This document shows, piece by piece, positions 17,463 through 27,109 of a DNA stretch of 64,000 nt (its first letter is position 1; each line of letters starts with the position of its first letter). Position numbers and translations under genes: made by a program. Below the pieces are notes generated by a model that saw only the letters and a list, made by a program, of their open reading frames with translations, searched no databases and was not told the DNA's origin. The stretch is from assembly GCA_965657575.1 (NCBI GenBank), contig CBFHOK010000002.1:79742-143741 (forward strand), in the 5' to 3' direction. This DNA comes from CAJXVY01 sp965657575. Lineage in GTDB: Bacteria > Actinomycetota > Actinomycetes > Actinomycetales > Microbacteriaceae.

Positions 17463-18227
17463 TTAGAAATCTCTGTAAACAACAACTGGTGCAAGTGGGG
17501 CGCTTACGTCTAAATCCACATCCTCTGTTTGGTTGGCAATCAGAGTTTGCAAAACCTCGTGCTTTAACTTCGCCTCCGAGTCATCACCCCAAATGACCCT
17601 TGTGCCACTGCGCAAAGTCAACTCAACACTGTCCTGGGTGTTCAATGAAACCAAAGAGACCTCTCGATATAGCCCCAGCGGTAAAGAAAGCAAAACATCA
17701 ACTGCTGATCTGTAACGGTCGGATTCTGCGGGATTTTCAACAATCACCACTCTGGGTAATTGTTGCCCCTGATAGGGACTCAGTTCCACCCCTGCTGCGT
17801 CATAGATGAACTCTCCCTGGGCAGTTATAACACTGGCTATCGGTTGTCTTTCTCGGACCCTGATTACCAGCTCATGAGGGGGTCTGGACTGGATGGCAAA
17901 TGACTCGACCAGAGTGAAATTGGCAAGAAGTGATTCAACCTTTGACTCGCTGACTGTAGTCAGCGGTTGTCCAAACAACTCTTCAGTGGCATCGGTCAAT
18001 TGCTGCTCCGTCAGCAATTGATTTCCCTCGAAGCTGATTTTTTCAATAGCTAGCAGCGGTGTCTGAAAAGTGGCAACTACAAGCCCGATTAATCCAAGAA
18101 AAGAAACCGCCAAAAAGCCACCGAAGAGCCTGTTGGCAAAATAGCTACCAGCTTCTTTTTTGGCCAACTTTTTTTGTAGCTTGGCTTGCTTTCTGAGTGT
18201 CTTCAGCTGTCTTTTTTTATCCGACAC
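17463..18227 (-). CDS. ftsQ: cell division protein FtsQ (POTRA domain)
   Basis: Bitopic membrane divisome protein. 254 residues: a strongly basic cytoplasmic N-terminus (about 1-30), one transmembrane helix (about 33-53), the POTRA domain (LLAIEKISFEGN onward) and an FtsQ/DivIB domain ending near RVIWGDDSEAKLKHEVLQTL. The GTG start overlaps the murC stop by one base (TAGTG). It ends the mraZ-ftsQ block; ftsZ follows after a regulatory gap. Confidence 0.94.
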   Translation of the reverse strand: MSDKKRQLKTLRKQAKLQKKLAKKEAGSYFANRLFGGFLAVSFLGLIGLVVATFQTPLLAIEKISFEGNQLLTEQQLTDATEELFGQPLTTVSESKVESLLANFTLVESFAIQSRPPHELVIRVRERQPIASVITAQGEFIYDAAGVELSPYQGQQLPRVVIVENPAESDRYRSAVDVLLSLPLGLYREVSLVSLNTQDSVELTLRSGTRVIWGDDSEAKLKHEVLQTLIANQTEDVDLDVSAPLAPVVVYRDF

Positions 18228-19609
18228 TAGCTCTCCAGGGACTCAAGCAGTTCGGGGCACATCTTGTAGATGTCCCCACAACCCATTGTGATTATGAAAT
18301 CACCCTCCACCGCAAGCTTGGCAGCAACCCCTGGCACCTCATCCCAGCTTGGAACATAATGAACCTTCTCGCTATTTGCAAAATGATTCACGATCAACTC
18401 TCCAGTAACACCTGGCTCTGGATCCTCTCTGGCTGCATAGACATCAGTGATAATTACCTGGTCACTGATAGCTAAAACCTCCGCAAACTCTTTTTGAAAA
18501 ATACGTGTGCGGCTGTAGAGGTGAGGTTGGAAAACAGTAATCAATCTGCCCTCGGGGTTACTTGCCCGTGCTCCTTTGAGCGCAGCCTCAACCTCAGTTG
18601 GGTGGTGAGCGAAATCGTCATAGACCCTCACCCCGCGCTTCTCACCGTGCAATTCGAAGCGTCTTTCAGCCCCCTGGTAGCTCTCAACGGCAGCGCAGCT
18701 CTGTTCGAAACCAAATCCCAAACCAACCAGTACTGCGACGGCAGCAGCTGCATTTTGAGCATTGTGCTCTCCGGCTATGTTTAGCTCCAGAGAAACCTTC
18801 TGACCCTGATTTTGAAGCCCAAACCTAACTTTTGGCCCATCGGCATCTACCTTAGATAGTTCAACTTCATTTTCTCCATACCCAAAGCTAATGGTTTTCT
18901 CGTTATTAGACACTGAGAGTTTTTGACACCCAGGGTCATTGGCGTTAATGACCGCAAACTCGCTGGCGTTAGTTGCAAAAGTATTGAACGCATCAAAAAA
19001 GGCAGAGTCAGAGCCGTAATGGTCCAAGTGGTCAGCATCAACGTTTGTTATCACTGCAATATCTGTTTTGTAGTGCAAAAAGGAGCCGTCTGATTCATCT
19101 GCCTCGATTACAAAAAGTTCGCCTGATCCGTAATCGCTGCTTAACCCGTATTCAACTATCACTCCACCATTTACGAAACTTGGGTCAGCGTCTAAGTTTC
19201 TCAAAGCTGTGATTATCATGCCTGTTGTGGTTGTCTTGCCGTGAGCCCCGGCAACCGCTATCAACCTGTGAGAGCTTGCTAGATGGGCCAGTAAAACCGC
19301 ACGGTGCAAAATCGGCAGATTGATTTCGCGAGCTTTTACTAACTCGGGGTTTTCCTGCCATAAAGCCCCGGTAACCACAACCGTATTGCTATCTGCGATG
19401 TTGTTTGCATCGTGACCGATTGCAATCTCCACCCCGAGCTCTCTGAGTGAATCTATATTTCCACTCCCCCGAACGTCACTTCCGGTGACAACGTGGCCTG
19501 ATTTGACCAACAACCTTGCCAAGCCGCTCATGCCACTTCCACCAATACCAATGAAATGGACTTTGCCAAGGTTTTCAGGAACCTGCACACTGAAATCAGG
19601 ACTGATCAT
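18227..19609 (-). CDS. murC: UDP-N-acetylmuramate--L-alanine ligase
   Basis: Adds L-alanine to UDP-MurNAc, the first amino acid of the peptidoglycan stem. 460 residues in the three Mur ligase domains: Rossmann-like VHFIGIGGSGMSGLARLL, the ATP-binding P-loop AGAHGKTTTTGM, the central DESDGSF and NVDADHLDHYG, and the C-terminal DDFAHHPTEVEAALKGAR. The ATG overlaps the murG stop by four bases (ATGA). Order murG-murC-ftsQ is typical of Actinobacteria. Confidence 0.97.
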   Translation of the reverse strand: MISPDFSVQVPENLGKVHFIGIGGSGMSGLARLLVKSGHVVTGSDVRGSGNIDSLRELGVEIAIGHDANNIADSNTVVVTGALWQENPELVKAREINLPILHRAVLLAHLASSHRLIAVAGAHGKTTTTGMIITALRNLDADPSFVNGGVIVEYGLSSDYGSGELFVIEADESDGSFLHYKTDIAVITNVDADHLDHYGSDSAFFDAFNTFATNASEFAVINANDPGCQKLSVSNNEKTISFGYGENEVELSKVDADGPKVRFGLQNQGQKVSLELNIAGEHNAQNAAAAVAVLVGLGFGFEQSCAAVESYQGAERRFELHGEKRGVRVYDDFAHHPTEVEAALKGARASNPEGRLITVFQPHLYSRTRIFQKEFAEVLAISDQVIITDVYAAREDPEPGVTGELIVNHFANSEKVHYVPSWDEVPGVAAKLAVEGDFIITMGCGDIYKMCPELLESLES

Positions 19610-20652
19610 TTTTTAGCCTCCAGCGCCATTTCAACGAGCTTTTCAGTTGCATCCAACTTTCCAAAACTCTTCATCTTTTGACCCATTTCGATGAGTGTTT
19701 TTTTCGAGCTAAGAATTGAGATTAGTTCCCGATCAATAAACTCCGCATCGAAATCTTTATCTTCGACCATCAGCGATGCTTTTTCGGCAATCAACTGGCT
19801 AACGTTGTGACGCTGTTCTCCGTTTCCTACTGGATAAGGAACAAACACTGCTGGTACCCCCATTGCCATAAATTCACTGACAGTTGCAGCACCAGCTCTG
19901 CTGATTGCAAAGTCGCAAGCTCTGATAGCAAGCTCCATTCGATCGCAATAGCTCACTCGAACATACCCATCATCTGTTTGTTCGGCTAAGCCTTGGCTCT
20001 CACCTGCTATGTGATAAACCTGAACACCGGCGGCGAGTAATCTATCCTTTGCCTTTTCAACGACGGCGTTTATCTTTTTCGCCCCTTGAGAGCCACCGGT
20101 GACTAACAAAACAGGCTTTGACGGGTCAAGACCCAGTTCGACTCTTGCCTGCTCGATGTCGTAACTTTCAGCGGCTGCAATCTCTTCTCGAAGGGGGACG
20201 CCGATGAGTTTTCCCTTGAGTTTCCCTGGAAAACTGATTGCAACGTTATTTGTAAGCCTCGCGCCAAAGCGGTTTGCAATTCCCGGCAGCGCGTTTGCCT
20301 CGTGAATTACTAGTGGTTTAGAAAACAACTTTGCTGCTAAGTAAACAGGTGCGGAGACATAGCCACCAAAGCCAATCACCACATCGACATCCTTCAATGT
20401 TTTTCTTAACCCCAAAGCGATGGCAAGAAATTTGAATGGAAACACCAATAACTTGAATCCAAATTTTCTTGGAAATGGAAGCTTTGGGATAAAGCTCAAA
20501 TGATAGCCGCGCTGCGGAACTAGTTTGGATTCGAGGCCTTCGGTTGTGCCAATAACTTGAATCTGGTGACCCAGGTCTGCAAGATGGTCAGCAGTTGCCA
20601 ACAGTGGATTAACATGTCCTGCCGTGCCACCTCCCGCGAGTAAAAACTTCAA
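19606..20652 (-). CDS. murG: lipid II synthase MurG (GlcNAc transferase)
   Basis: Membrane-associated GT28 glycosyltransferase that transfers GlcNAc to lipid I to make lipid II. 348 residues. The N-terminal G-loop GGTAGHVNPLLA and GFGGYVSAP bind the lipid side, while VTGGSQGAKKIN and the C-terminal SRAGAATVSEFMAMG with PYPVGNGEQRHN bind UDP-GlcNAc. The TTG start overlaps the ftsW stop by four bases. Confidence 0.97.
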   Translation of the reverse strand: MKFLLAGGGTAGHVNPLLATADHLADLGHQIQVIGTTEGLESKLVPQRGYHLSFIPKLPFPRKFGFKLLVFPFKFLAIALGLRKTLKDVDVVIGFGGYVSAPVYLAAKLFSKPLVIHEANALPGIANRFGARLTNNVAISFPGKLKGKLIGVPLREEIAAAESYDIEQARVELGLDPSKPVLLVTGGSQGAKKINAVVEKAKDRLLAAGVQVYHIAGESQGLAEQTDDGYVRVSYCDRMELAIRACDFAISRAGAATVSEFMAMGVPAVFVPYPVGNGEQRHNVSQLIAEKASLMVEDKDFDAEFIDRELISILSSKKTLIEMGQKMKSFGKLDATEKLVEMALEAKK

Positions 20653-21779
20653 GCCTTGACCAACTTCTTTGAACTTTGCTCTTGAGCGTGTCTGGATCTC
20701 TCGACAGCCAAAACAACTCCAATTGCTCCAAGAGTCGCTATCAATGACGACCCTCCGGCAGATATCAGCGGTAATGGAACACCCAGAACAGGCAGTGCCC
20801 CAAGCACTACCGAGATGTTTATAAGTGCCTGCATGATTATCCAGGTCATAACGCCACCGATTAGAAGCATTTGGAACGGATCGCTATTTTTGTGAATCAT
20901 CACCATAAAGGTCACAGCAAGTGCGACAAATAATCCCACCACAATGAAGGCCCCGATCAGTCCCAGCTCTTCACCGATAATCGCAAAAATAAAGTCGTTT
21001 TCAACCTCTGGAATCCAAGACCACTTAAGTTTTGATTTGCCAAGCCCTGTTCCGAAAAGACCTCCGGCAGCCAGCGCCCAGGTGCCATGCTCGTATTGCC
21101 AGCGAACACCCATCGGATCAGCTGAATCCGGAAAAAGCCATGCTTGAAAGCGAGCAAAGCGAGAGGTTGAGCTGGTGATTGCGATAACCGCAAATACCGA
21201 TCCAATTGAAACCAGTGCTAGCAGGTGAGACCAACGCATGCCGCCGAGAGCAAACATCCCGATTCCCAACACAGCAATCACGATTCCAGTTCCAACATCT
21301 CGTCCAAACCCTGCCACCAGTCCCAGAGAGACGCCTAAGAACAAGATAGGCATCACCCAGGTCTTGAAATACTCACGATTGTGATAGTTCGTTGCGATGA
21401 TGGCAGCAGTGGCCATAATCAAGCCAAGCTTTAGAAACTCACTCGGCTGCAAAGTGAAGGGGCCGACGGTCAACCAGTTTCGGTTTCCATTTATGTCCTC
21501 GCCAAAAATTACTGTCAACAACTGCAGTGCAAGTGTGGAAAAAAGTGCAGCCGGAGCCAAAGTGCGCATCCACCTCACCGGCACCCGAGAAACAATCAAC
21601 ATCAGAACCAGTCCGATTACTGCGTATCTAGCTTGCCTTCCAAATACGTCATAAGCGCTATTGGTCTGCCGAAGCGAGTCCACGCTACTGGCACTAGCCA
21701 CCATAACCAGACCAAAGATAACCAGCAGGACCGTTAGTCCCAGCAGGAAGAAGAAAGGTTTGGATTCGCTTCTACGCAT
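20649..21779 (-). CDS. ftsW: peptidoglycan polymerase FtsW (SEDS family)
   Basis: Septal glycosyltransferase that works with FtsI. 376 residues with about ten transmembrane helices. Family landmarks are NGNRNWLTVGPFTLQPSE, GRDVGTGIVI (the SEDS catalytic aspartate region), EVENDFIFAIIGEELG and PLPLISAGGSS. The ATG at 21779 is preferred over a TTG at 21782 because GGAGG is then spaced four bases away; the A of this ATG is also the A of the murD stop. Confidence 0.96.
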   Translation of the reverse strand: MRRSESKPFFFLLGLTVLLVIFGLVMVASASSVDSLRQTNSAYDVFGRQARYAVIGLVLMLIVSRVPVRWMRTLAPAALFSTLALQLLTVIFGEDINGNRNWLTVGPFTLQPSEFLKLGLIMATAAIIATNYHNREYFKTWVMPILFLGVSLGLVAGFGRDVGTGIVIAVLGIGMFALGGMRWSHLLALVSIGSVFAVIAITSSTSRFARFQAWLFPDSADPMGVRWQYEHGTWALAAGGLFGTGLGKSKLKWSWIPEVENDFIFAIIGEELGLIGAFIVVGLFVALAVTFMVMIHKNSDPFQMLLIGGVMTWIIMQALINISVVLGALPVLGVPLPLISAGGSSLIATLGAIGVVLAVERSRHAQEQSSKKLVKA

Positions 21780-23206
21780 CAACCCTCCAAACTCTCAACT
21801 GCTCGAACAAACATCTCGCCACGGTGCTGATAACTATCAAACTGGTCAAAACTGGCTGCTGCGGGAGATAGCAGAACCGTGTCGCCGTTTTCTGAGAGTT
21901 CAAAAGCCTTATTCACCGCAGTGAGCATGACCTCATTTCCATCTTCTATCAGCTGAACTGGAACACTGCCAGCGAACTTCGTCAACGCATGGGTTATTAG
22001 ATTTTGATCTTTTCCAATCACCACGCAGGCTTTTAGCTGGCCAGCCACTTTCTCAACCAGTTCGCTTGGATCAACACCTTTGAAATCACCGCCAACAATC
22101 CAGACAACCTTCTCTACCGAAGCCAAGGCGGCGATGGCAGCGTGTGCGTTGGTTGCCTTTGAGTCATTGATAAACCTCACGCCCTCGATTTCAGCAACAA
22201 ACTGGTTTCTGTGCGGAGCCGGCCTGAAGCTCAAAATTGCATCCCTGATGCTTGCCGGTGGGATGTCAACCGAACGAGCGATTGCACTAGCCGCTGCAAC
22301 GTTTTGCAACAACTGAACGCTGATAGGGGCAATCGAGCTAATTTGATCGTGGGTAGCAATTTCTAGAGCGTTATGAGCCCTGTCGTCCAAAAAAGCACGG
22401 TCTGCCAAAACGTCTTCAACGTATCCAACCATGCTTACCGCAGGTGTCTGCAGCGTAAAACCTATGGCCCTGCAGCCGTCTATAACTTCAGCCTGCTCCA
22501 GAGCTTTCTCGGTGTTCTTATCCTCTAGGTTATAGATTGCAGCCAACTGCGTATTTTCATAAATCTTTGCCTTTGCCGCCAAGTAACTTTGAAAATCCCC
22601 GTGCCAGTCAAGGTGATCATCTGCAATGTTTAGAAAAGCGGATGTGGTTGGAGAAAGCTCTGAGAGATAGTGAAGCTGGAAACTAGAAAGCTCGACAACG
22701 AAGAAATCGTATTCAACCGGTTCTCTGAGAGGGTTGAGGATCGGATTGCCAATATTTCCGCAAGCCACCGCCTTTTTTCCGGCTGTATTCAAAATATGCG
22801 TGACAAGTTCAACCGTGGTGGTTTTTCCGTTGGTTCCAGTCACGGTAAGCCATTTGGCGCTTGGTTGCTTGTCTCTCAATCGCCATGCGAGGTCAACATC
22901 CGTCCAGACTTCGATTCCCAATTCAGAACATCTGCTAATGAGCGGATGGTTTGGAGCAAACCCTGGAGATGTAACAACCAACTCTGGGCTAAATTCATTG
23001 AAAGACTGAAGATCGGAATCACTTTCAACCAGTTCTCCGCCAATTACATCGAGTAATTCCTTTGTCTCTGAATCTGCACCCTTAGCGAAAACCCTTACTT
23101 TCGCACCAAGTTCAATCAAAGTATCGGCAGCGCTAAAGCCGGTTTTACTCAAGCCCAGGATTGCAATGTTTGCATCCCAGTCACCGCTCCAACCGCTGAA
23201 TCTCAT
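21779..23206 (-). CDS. murD: UDP-N-acetylmuramoyl-L-alanine--D-glutamate ligase
   Basis: Adds D-glutamate to UDP-MurNAc-L-Ala. 475 residues from the ATG at 23206, which overlaps the mraY stop as ATGA, the usual coupling in this cluster; an open frame to 23275 lies inside mraY and is not believed. Motifs are NIAILGLSKTGFSAADTL, the P-loop GTNGKTTTVELV, NIADDHLDWHG and FINDSKATNAHA. The enzyme is cytoplasmic and acts between MurC and MurE. Confidence 0.96.
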   Translation of the reverse strand: MRFSGWSGDWDANIAILGLSKTGFSAADTLIELGAKVRVFAKGADSETKELLDVIGGELVESDSDLQSFNEFSPELVVTSPGFAPNHPLISRCSELGIEVWTDVDLAWRLRDKQPSAKWLTVTGTNGKTTTVELVTHILNTAGKKAVACGNIGNPILNPLREPVEYDFFVVELSSFQLHYLSELSPTTSAFLNIADDHLDWHGDFQSYLAAKAKIYENTQLAAIYNLEDKNTEKALEQAEVIDGCRAIGFTLQTPAVSMVGYVEDVLADRAFLDDRAHNALEIATHDQISSIAPISVQLLQNVAAASAIARSVDIPPASIRDAILSFRPAPHRNQFVAEIEGVRFINDSKATNAHAAIAALASVEKVVWIVGGDFKGVDPSELVEKVAGQLKACVVIGKDQNLITHALTKFAGSVPVQLIEDGNEVMLTAVNKAFELSENGDTVLLSPAAASFDQFDSYQHRGEMFVRAVESLEG

Positions 23207-24300
23207 AAACCATAAATCCATTCGGCGTAAAACAAACCAACCCCGGCTGCAACCGACAATCCGCCAATAATCCAAAACCGGACCACTACGGTGATCTCTT
23301 GCCAGCCTTTGAGCTCAAAGTGATGATGCAGGGGTGACATCAAAAATATTCGCTTGCCAGTCCCAGTTCGCCATTTGGTTATCTTGAAATAACCCCTCTG
23401 CAAAACCACCGAACCGGTGACAATTACAAACAGTCCGCCAATCAGCACCAAAAGCAATTCGGTCCGAGAAACTATTGCCAGCGCCGCTAAAGCGCCACCT
23501 AAGGCTAGTGAACCAGTGTCGCCCATAAACAGTTGAGCAGGGGAAGTGTTCCACCACAAAAAGCCAATACAGGCTCCGACAATTGCTGCTGCGACAACAG
23601 CTATGTCTAATGGGTCTCTAACCTCATAGCAATTTGGTTCTATGACTGAGGAGCAGGCTTGATTGAACTGCCAAAAACCAATGACCACGTAGGCGCCAAT
23701 TGCAAAAATCGATGCACCGGTGGCAAGTCCATCTAAGCCATCTGCGATGTTTACGCCATTAGATGCGCTGGCAACCAGCAGATAAACCCAACCGATAAAC
23801 AGCACCATTCCGATAGCACTGCCCCAGAAAAATAGATCTATTGGCAAATCCCTGAATAGTGAAATTGAGGTCGAGGCAGGTGTTAGTCCCCTGGCATTTG
23901 GAAACTGCAGGGCTAGGACAGCAAAAGCAGTCGCCACCAAACCCTGTAGAGCAATTTTGGTCCAGCCGGTTAGACCAAGCGAACGCTGATTACGAACTTT
24001 TATCAGGTCATCGATAAAACCAACAAGCCCCAGACCCACCATCATAAACAAAACCAATAAAGCCGTGGCCGAGGGTGTTTCACCGTTTAGAAGCTTTCCA
24101 GCAAAGTAGCCAATGAGCGATCCGGCGATAATTACCAAACCACCCATTGTTGGCGTGCCGCGCTTGGTGTGGTGGGTCTCTGGGCCATCGTCTCTTACAA
24201 ACTGTCCCCAATTGAGTTTTCTAAATAGCCATATCCAGGCTGGGGTTGTAAAAAGAGTCACCAGCAACGCAATTCCGCCACCTGCAATTAGTGCCCGCAA
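23203..24300 (-). CDS. mraY: phospho-N-acetylmuramoyl-pentapeptide transferase
   Basis: Integral membrane enzyme that joins UDP-MurNAc-pentapeptide to undecaprenyl phosphate, forming lipid I. 365 residues, about ten transmembrane helices. Catalytic and Mg-binding motifs are FIDDLIKVRNQRS, NGVNIADGLDGLATG and LFMGDTGSLALGG, with the HHHFELKGW histidine motif near the C-terminus. The TTG start follows the murF stop without a gap and has GGAGGTTTAG upstream. Confidence 0.97.
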   Translation of the reverse strand: MRALIAGGGIALLVTLFTTPAWIWLFRKLNWGQFVRDDGPETHHTKRGTPTMGGLVIIAGSLIGYFAGKLLNGETPSATALLVLFMMVGLGLVGFIDDLIKVRNQRSLGLTGWTKIALQGLVATAFAVLALQFPNARGLTPASTSISLFRDLPIDLFFWGSAIGMVLFIGWVYLLVASASNGVNIADGLDGLATGASIFAIGAYVVIGFWQFNQACSSVIEPNCYEVRDPLDIAVVAAAIVGACIGFLWWNTSPAQLFMGDTGSLALGGALAALAIVSRTELLLVLIGGLFVIVTGSVVLQRGYFKITKWRTGTGKRIFLMSPLHHHFELKGWQEITVVVRFWIIGGLSVAAGVGLFYAEWIYGL

Positions 24301-25686
24301 CTAAACCTCCGCTAAATCCTCGGCCAGTCCGCTAAGCCCATACGAATTGGATGCCTTGACCAGTACTAAATCCTTCTCCCCTAGCTTTCCACGAAGATGC
24401 TCAAAAGCTTGGTTGATACTCTCGAAAAATAAAGATTCGCCATCCCAGCTTCCCTCTTGGCTGGCCCCCATGTGAATAAGTTTTGCGTCCTGACCAATAA
24501 CCAACAGCTGGTCGATGTTATATCTGACAACAAGCCTGCCCAAGCGATCGTGCTGTTCATTGGAAAACTCGCCCAGCTCTGCCATAGCGCCCAGAACCGC
24601 TGTTGTGCGATATCCGCTCCTGCCCAAAGTGGCAAGGGTTTGGAGTGCGGCCTGCATTGATTCAGGAGAGGCGTTATAGGCGTCATTGATGACAAGCTGG
24701 CCACTTCTGCCCCTCAGCGGCTGCATCCTGCCGGTTTCGACAAAATCTAACTCTTGCAAAGCCTCAATTGCTTTATCCAAATCAAGCTTTAGGTAATCAA
24801 TAATCAGCATTGTTGCGGCTGCGTTCATCGCATGATGCTCACCCAAAGTTTTAAGTCGCATCGATTGAGTCGAACCACCAATTGTGAACTCCACCACCGT
24901 GCCAGCCACGTCTAAATGGGTGCTTTCAATCTTGAGATGAGCTAAGTTGCTGTAACCAAATAGCAAAAACTTTTCAGTTTGATTTCGCATGTCAAGAACA
25001 TTTGGGTCATCGGCGTTCAAAATTGCAGTCTCTTGAACAAATGGAAGCATTTCAGCCTTTATCTTTTTGGTTTCTGACAATCCCCCGAATTTTCCGGCAT
25101 GTGCATAGCCAACTTTTAGCTGAACACCGATATCTGGTTTCGCTAGCTTGGCAAGTCTGGCAATGGAGCCTGGTCCGCTAGCGCCCATCTCCAAAACCAA
25201 ATACTCGGTCTCGGTCTCAAGCCTGAGTACCGTAAGTGGAAGACCAACATCGTTGTTATAACTTCCTCGAGGAGCAACCACAGGTCCGAAAACACTGAGA
25301 GCTTTATTCAGCATGCTTTTGGTGCTGGTCTTGCCATTTGAACCGGTAATTCCAATTACTTTCAGCTTTTTGTTTTGCCTCACCTGAGCCAGCACGTAAG
25401 CAGCAAGATCGGCCAGTGCGACGACTGTGTCATTTACTTGTATCTGTGGAATTGAGAGATCTCTATCAGGCTGTTGAACAACAGCCAGTGAAGCACCAAC
25501 CGCTGATACTTGCCGCAGATATTTGTGTCCATCATCAAATTCACCGGTTTTGGCAAAAAAGATATCTCCAGGACCAACCTCTCGAGAGTCTGTAAAAACC
25601 TGGCCCGTGGTTCGCTGATCAGCATCCCCTGAAATTAGTTCTCCACCGACAGCCTCGGCAATTTCTTGGAAACTCAGGCTAATCAC
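24301..25686 (-). CDS. murF: UDP-MurNAc-tripeptide--D-Ala-D-Ala ligase
   Basis: Adds D-Ala-D-Ala to complete the stem pentapeptide. 461 residues from the GTG at 25686, supported by GAGG six bases upstream; a TTG one codon earlier is the alternative. The N-terminal MurF domain has QVFTDSREVGPGDIFFA, followed by the P-loop GITGSNGKTSTKSML, YNNDVGLPLTVLRL, and INDAYNASPESMQAAL in the C-terminal domain. It overlaps the end of murE by eight bases. Confidence 0.96.
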   Translation of the reverse strand: MISLSFQEIAEAVGGELISGDADQRTTGQVFTDSREVGPGDIFFAKTGEFDDGHKYLRQVSAVGASLAVVQQPDRDLSIPQIQVNDTVVALADLAAYVLAQVRQNKKLKVIGITGSNGKTSTKSMLNKALSVFGPVVAPRGSYNNDVGLPLTVLRLETETEYLVLEMGASGPGSIARLAKLAKPDIGVQLKVGYAHAGKFGGLSETKKIKAEMLPFVQETAILNADDPNVLDMRNQTEKFLLFGYSNLAHLKIESTHLDVAGTVVEFTIGGSTQSMRLKTLGEHHAMNAAATMLIIDYLKLDLDKAIEALQELDFVETGRMQPLRGRSGQLVINDAYNASPESMQAALQTLATLGRSGYRTTAVLGAMAELGEFSNEQHDRLGRLVVRYNIDQLLVIGQDAKLIHMGASQEGSWDGESLFFESINQAFEHLRGKLGEKDLVLVKASNSYGLSGLAEDLAEV

Positions 25687-27106
25687 CAAACACCTCGGCG
25701 ATCACCTTTCGAGGGAAAAAGGGTTTCTTTCCATCTTTGAATTCCCTGTATTCCAGGTTTCCCGGTCCAAACCAAACCAAGCACTCATCTTCACCGACAC
25801 CCTTGGCTAGTTCCCGAAGTCCATCCATTGGCTCATCTGCGACTTCCATATCAGGCTTATGCCTTTTGATGTCTGCAAGAATTTGCTCTGGACCCTCGGA
25901 CCTTGGGTGCTGAGTCGTTGCAATCACCCGATCTGCTAGCAACGCAAATTCAATCATGGGTTTACGTTTTGAATGATCGCGCTCACCACTAAAGCCAATT
26001 AGCGCGCTAACTCTTGAATACTTGGTCTTCAATTCCCGAAGGGCTAGCGCAATGGCCTCCGGTGTGTGAGCGTAGTCAAGATAGACATCTGGGGAATATG
26101 AGACTTTCTCTAATCTGCCTGGAACAAAGCCGTCAATTGATTCAATCTCGGACAGCCCAGTGAGTCCGTGTGTTGAAATCATGCCAATGGCCAAAGCAAG
26201 ATTTTGAGCCATAAGCAATCCAGTGTTTTCTGCAACTAGGTCAACACCCTGTATTGGAAACTGGACCCTGGTTGAATCTCCCTCCAGCTTTGAACTAAAG
26301 CGCATCTGAGATGAATCAGTTGTCCCAAGACTCACGCTTGGAATCTCCACTACTTTCAATAGCCTCTGTCCACTCTTGGTGTCGCTAAAAATTACCGCCT
26401 GCTCACTTACGTCCACATCGAATAATCTTGCTTTTGCAGCGAGATAGCTGTCCATGTCCCCAAAGTCGTCCAAGTGATCATGACTTAGATTTGTGAAACC
26501 GCTCACACTGAAGAGCAACCCATCGACTCTGCCCCTGACCAGTGCCTGTGCACTGACCTCCATCATTGCAATAGTCGCTCCGCGCTCTATTGCGAAGCTA
26601 AGCCCTGCAACTAAGTCGTTGATTTCAGGTGTCGTCAGCCCGACCTTGTCGCTTTCGCCATCAAAGCGCATACCGCTTGACCCAGAACTAAAAACCTTCT
26701 CGCCAAGACGGCCGGCAAGTTTTTCCAAGTAGTGGACCGTTGATGTTTTTCCATTGGTGCCAGTAACACCCAAAATCGGTATCGATGCGTCGTAGCTATA
26801 AAGCCTTCTAGACATCTCGAATAAATGTCTCTTTGGGTTTGGAAGAATTATTCGAGGCAGGTTTTCGGGTAAAAGCGCTTCACCCTCCCGATCGGTAACA
26901 ATCGCAACCGCACCCGATTTCATTGCCTCCTGGGCAAAATTGGCACCGTGATGCAATTTTCCGGGCAAAGCCATGAACAAATCACCCTTTTGAATTCTGG
27001 CCGTAGAGAGTGAGATACCGGATATTTCTGCCTCGCCGGTGACCTTTCCTGAAAAGGATGCTCCGAATTCGCTCAGCGAGAAAACAGTCTTTTTTGGCCT
27101 AAACAA
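25679..27106 (-). CDS. murE: UDP-MurNAc-L-Ala-D-Glu ligase (position-3 amino acid), unusual specificity loop
   Basis: Adds the third stem residue. 475 residues with the N-terminal MurE fold, P-loop VTGTNGKTSTVHYL, TTPEINDL, NLSHDHLDDFGDM and the C-terminal YAHTPEAIALAL. Enzymes for meso-diaminopimelate carry DNPR and GKGHE; here the same positions read QHPR (residues 399-402) and GPGNLEYR (447-454). That argues against meso-DAP and leaves lysine, ornithine, diaminobutyrate or another residue open. The TTG start has GGGAG upstream, three bases after the ftsI stop. Identity as MurE is firm; the substrate is not. Confidence 0.93.
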   Translation of the reverse strand: MFRPKKTVFSLSEFGASFSGKVTGEAEISGISLSTARIQKGDLFMALPGKLHHGANFAQEAMKSGAVAIVTDREGEALLPENLPRIILPNPKRHLFEMSRRLYSYDASIPILGVTGTNGKTSTVHYLEKLAGRLGEKVFSSGSSGMRFDGESDKVGLTTPEINDLVAGLSFAIERGATIAMMEVSAQALVRGRVDGLLFSVSGFTNLSHDHLDDFGDMDSYLAAKARLFDVDVSEQAVIFSDTKSGQRLLKVVEIPSVSLGTTDSSQMRFSSKLEGDSTRVQFPIQGVDLVAENTGLLMAQNLALAIGMISTHGLTGLSEIESIDGFVPGRLEKVSYSPDVYLDYAHTPEAIALALRELKTKYSRVSALIGFSGERDHSKRKPMIEFALLADRVIATTQHPRSEGPEQILADIKRHKPDMEVADEPMDGLRELAKGVGEDECLVWFGPGNLEYREFKDGKKPFFPRKVIAEVFGD

Positions 27107-27109
27107 TTT

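Noticed and set aside
23207..23275. 23-residue extension of murD inside mraY
   Set aside because: It has no murD homology, lies in mraY coding sequence, and the ATG at 23206 has the standard ATGA overlap used across the cluster.
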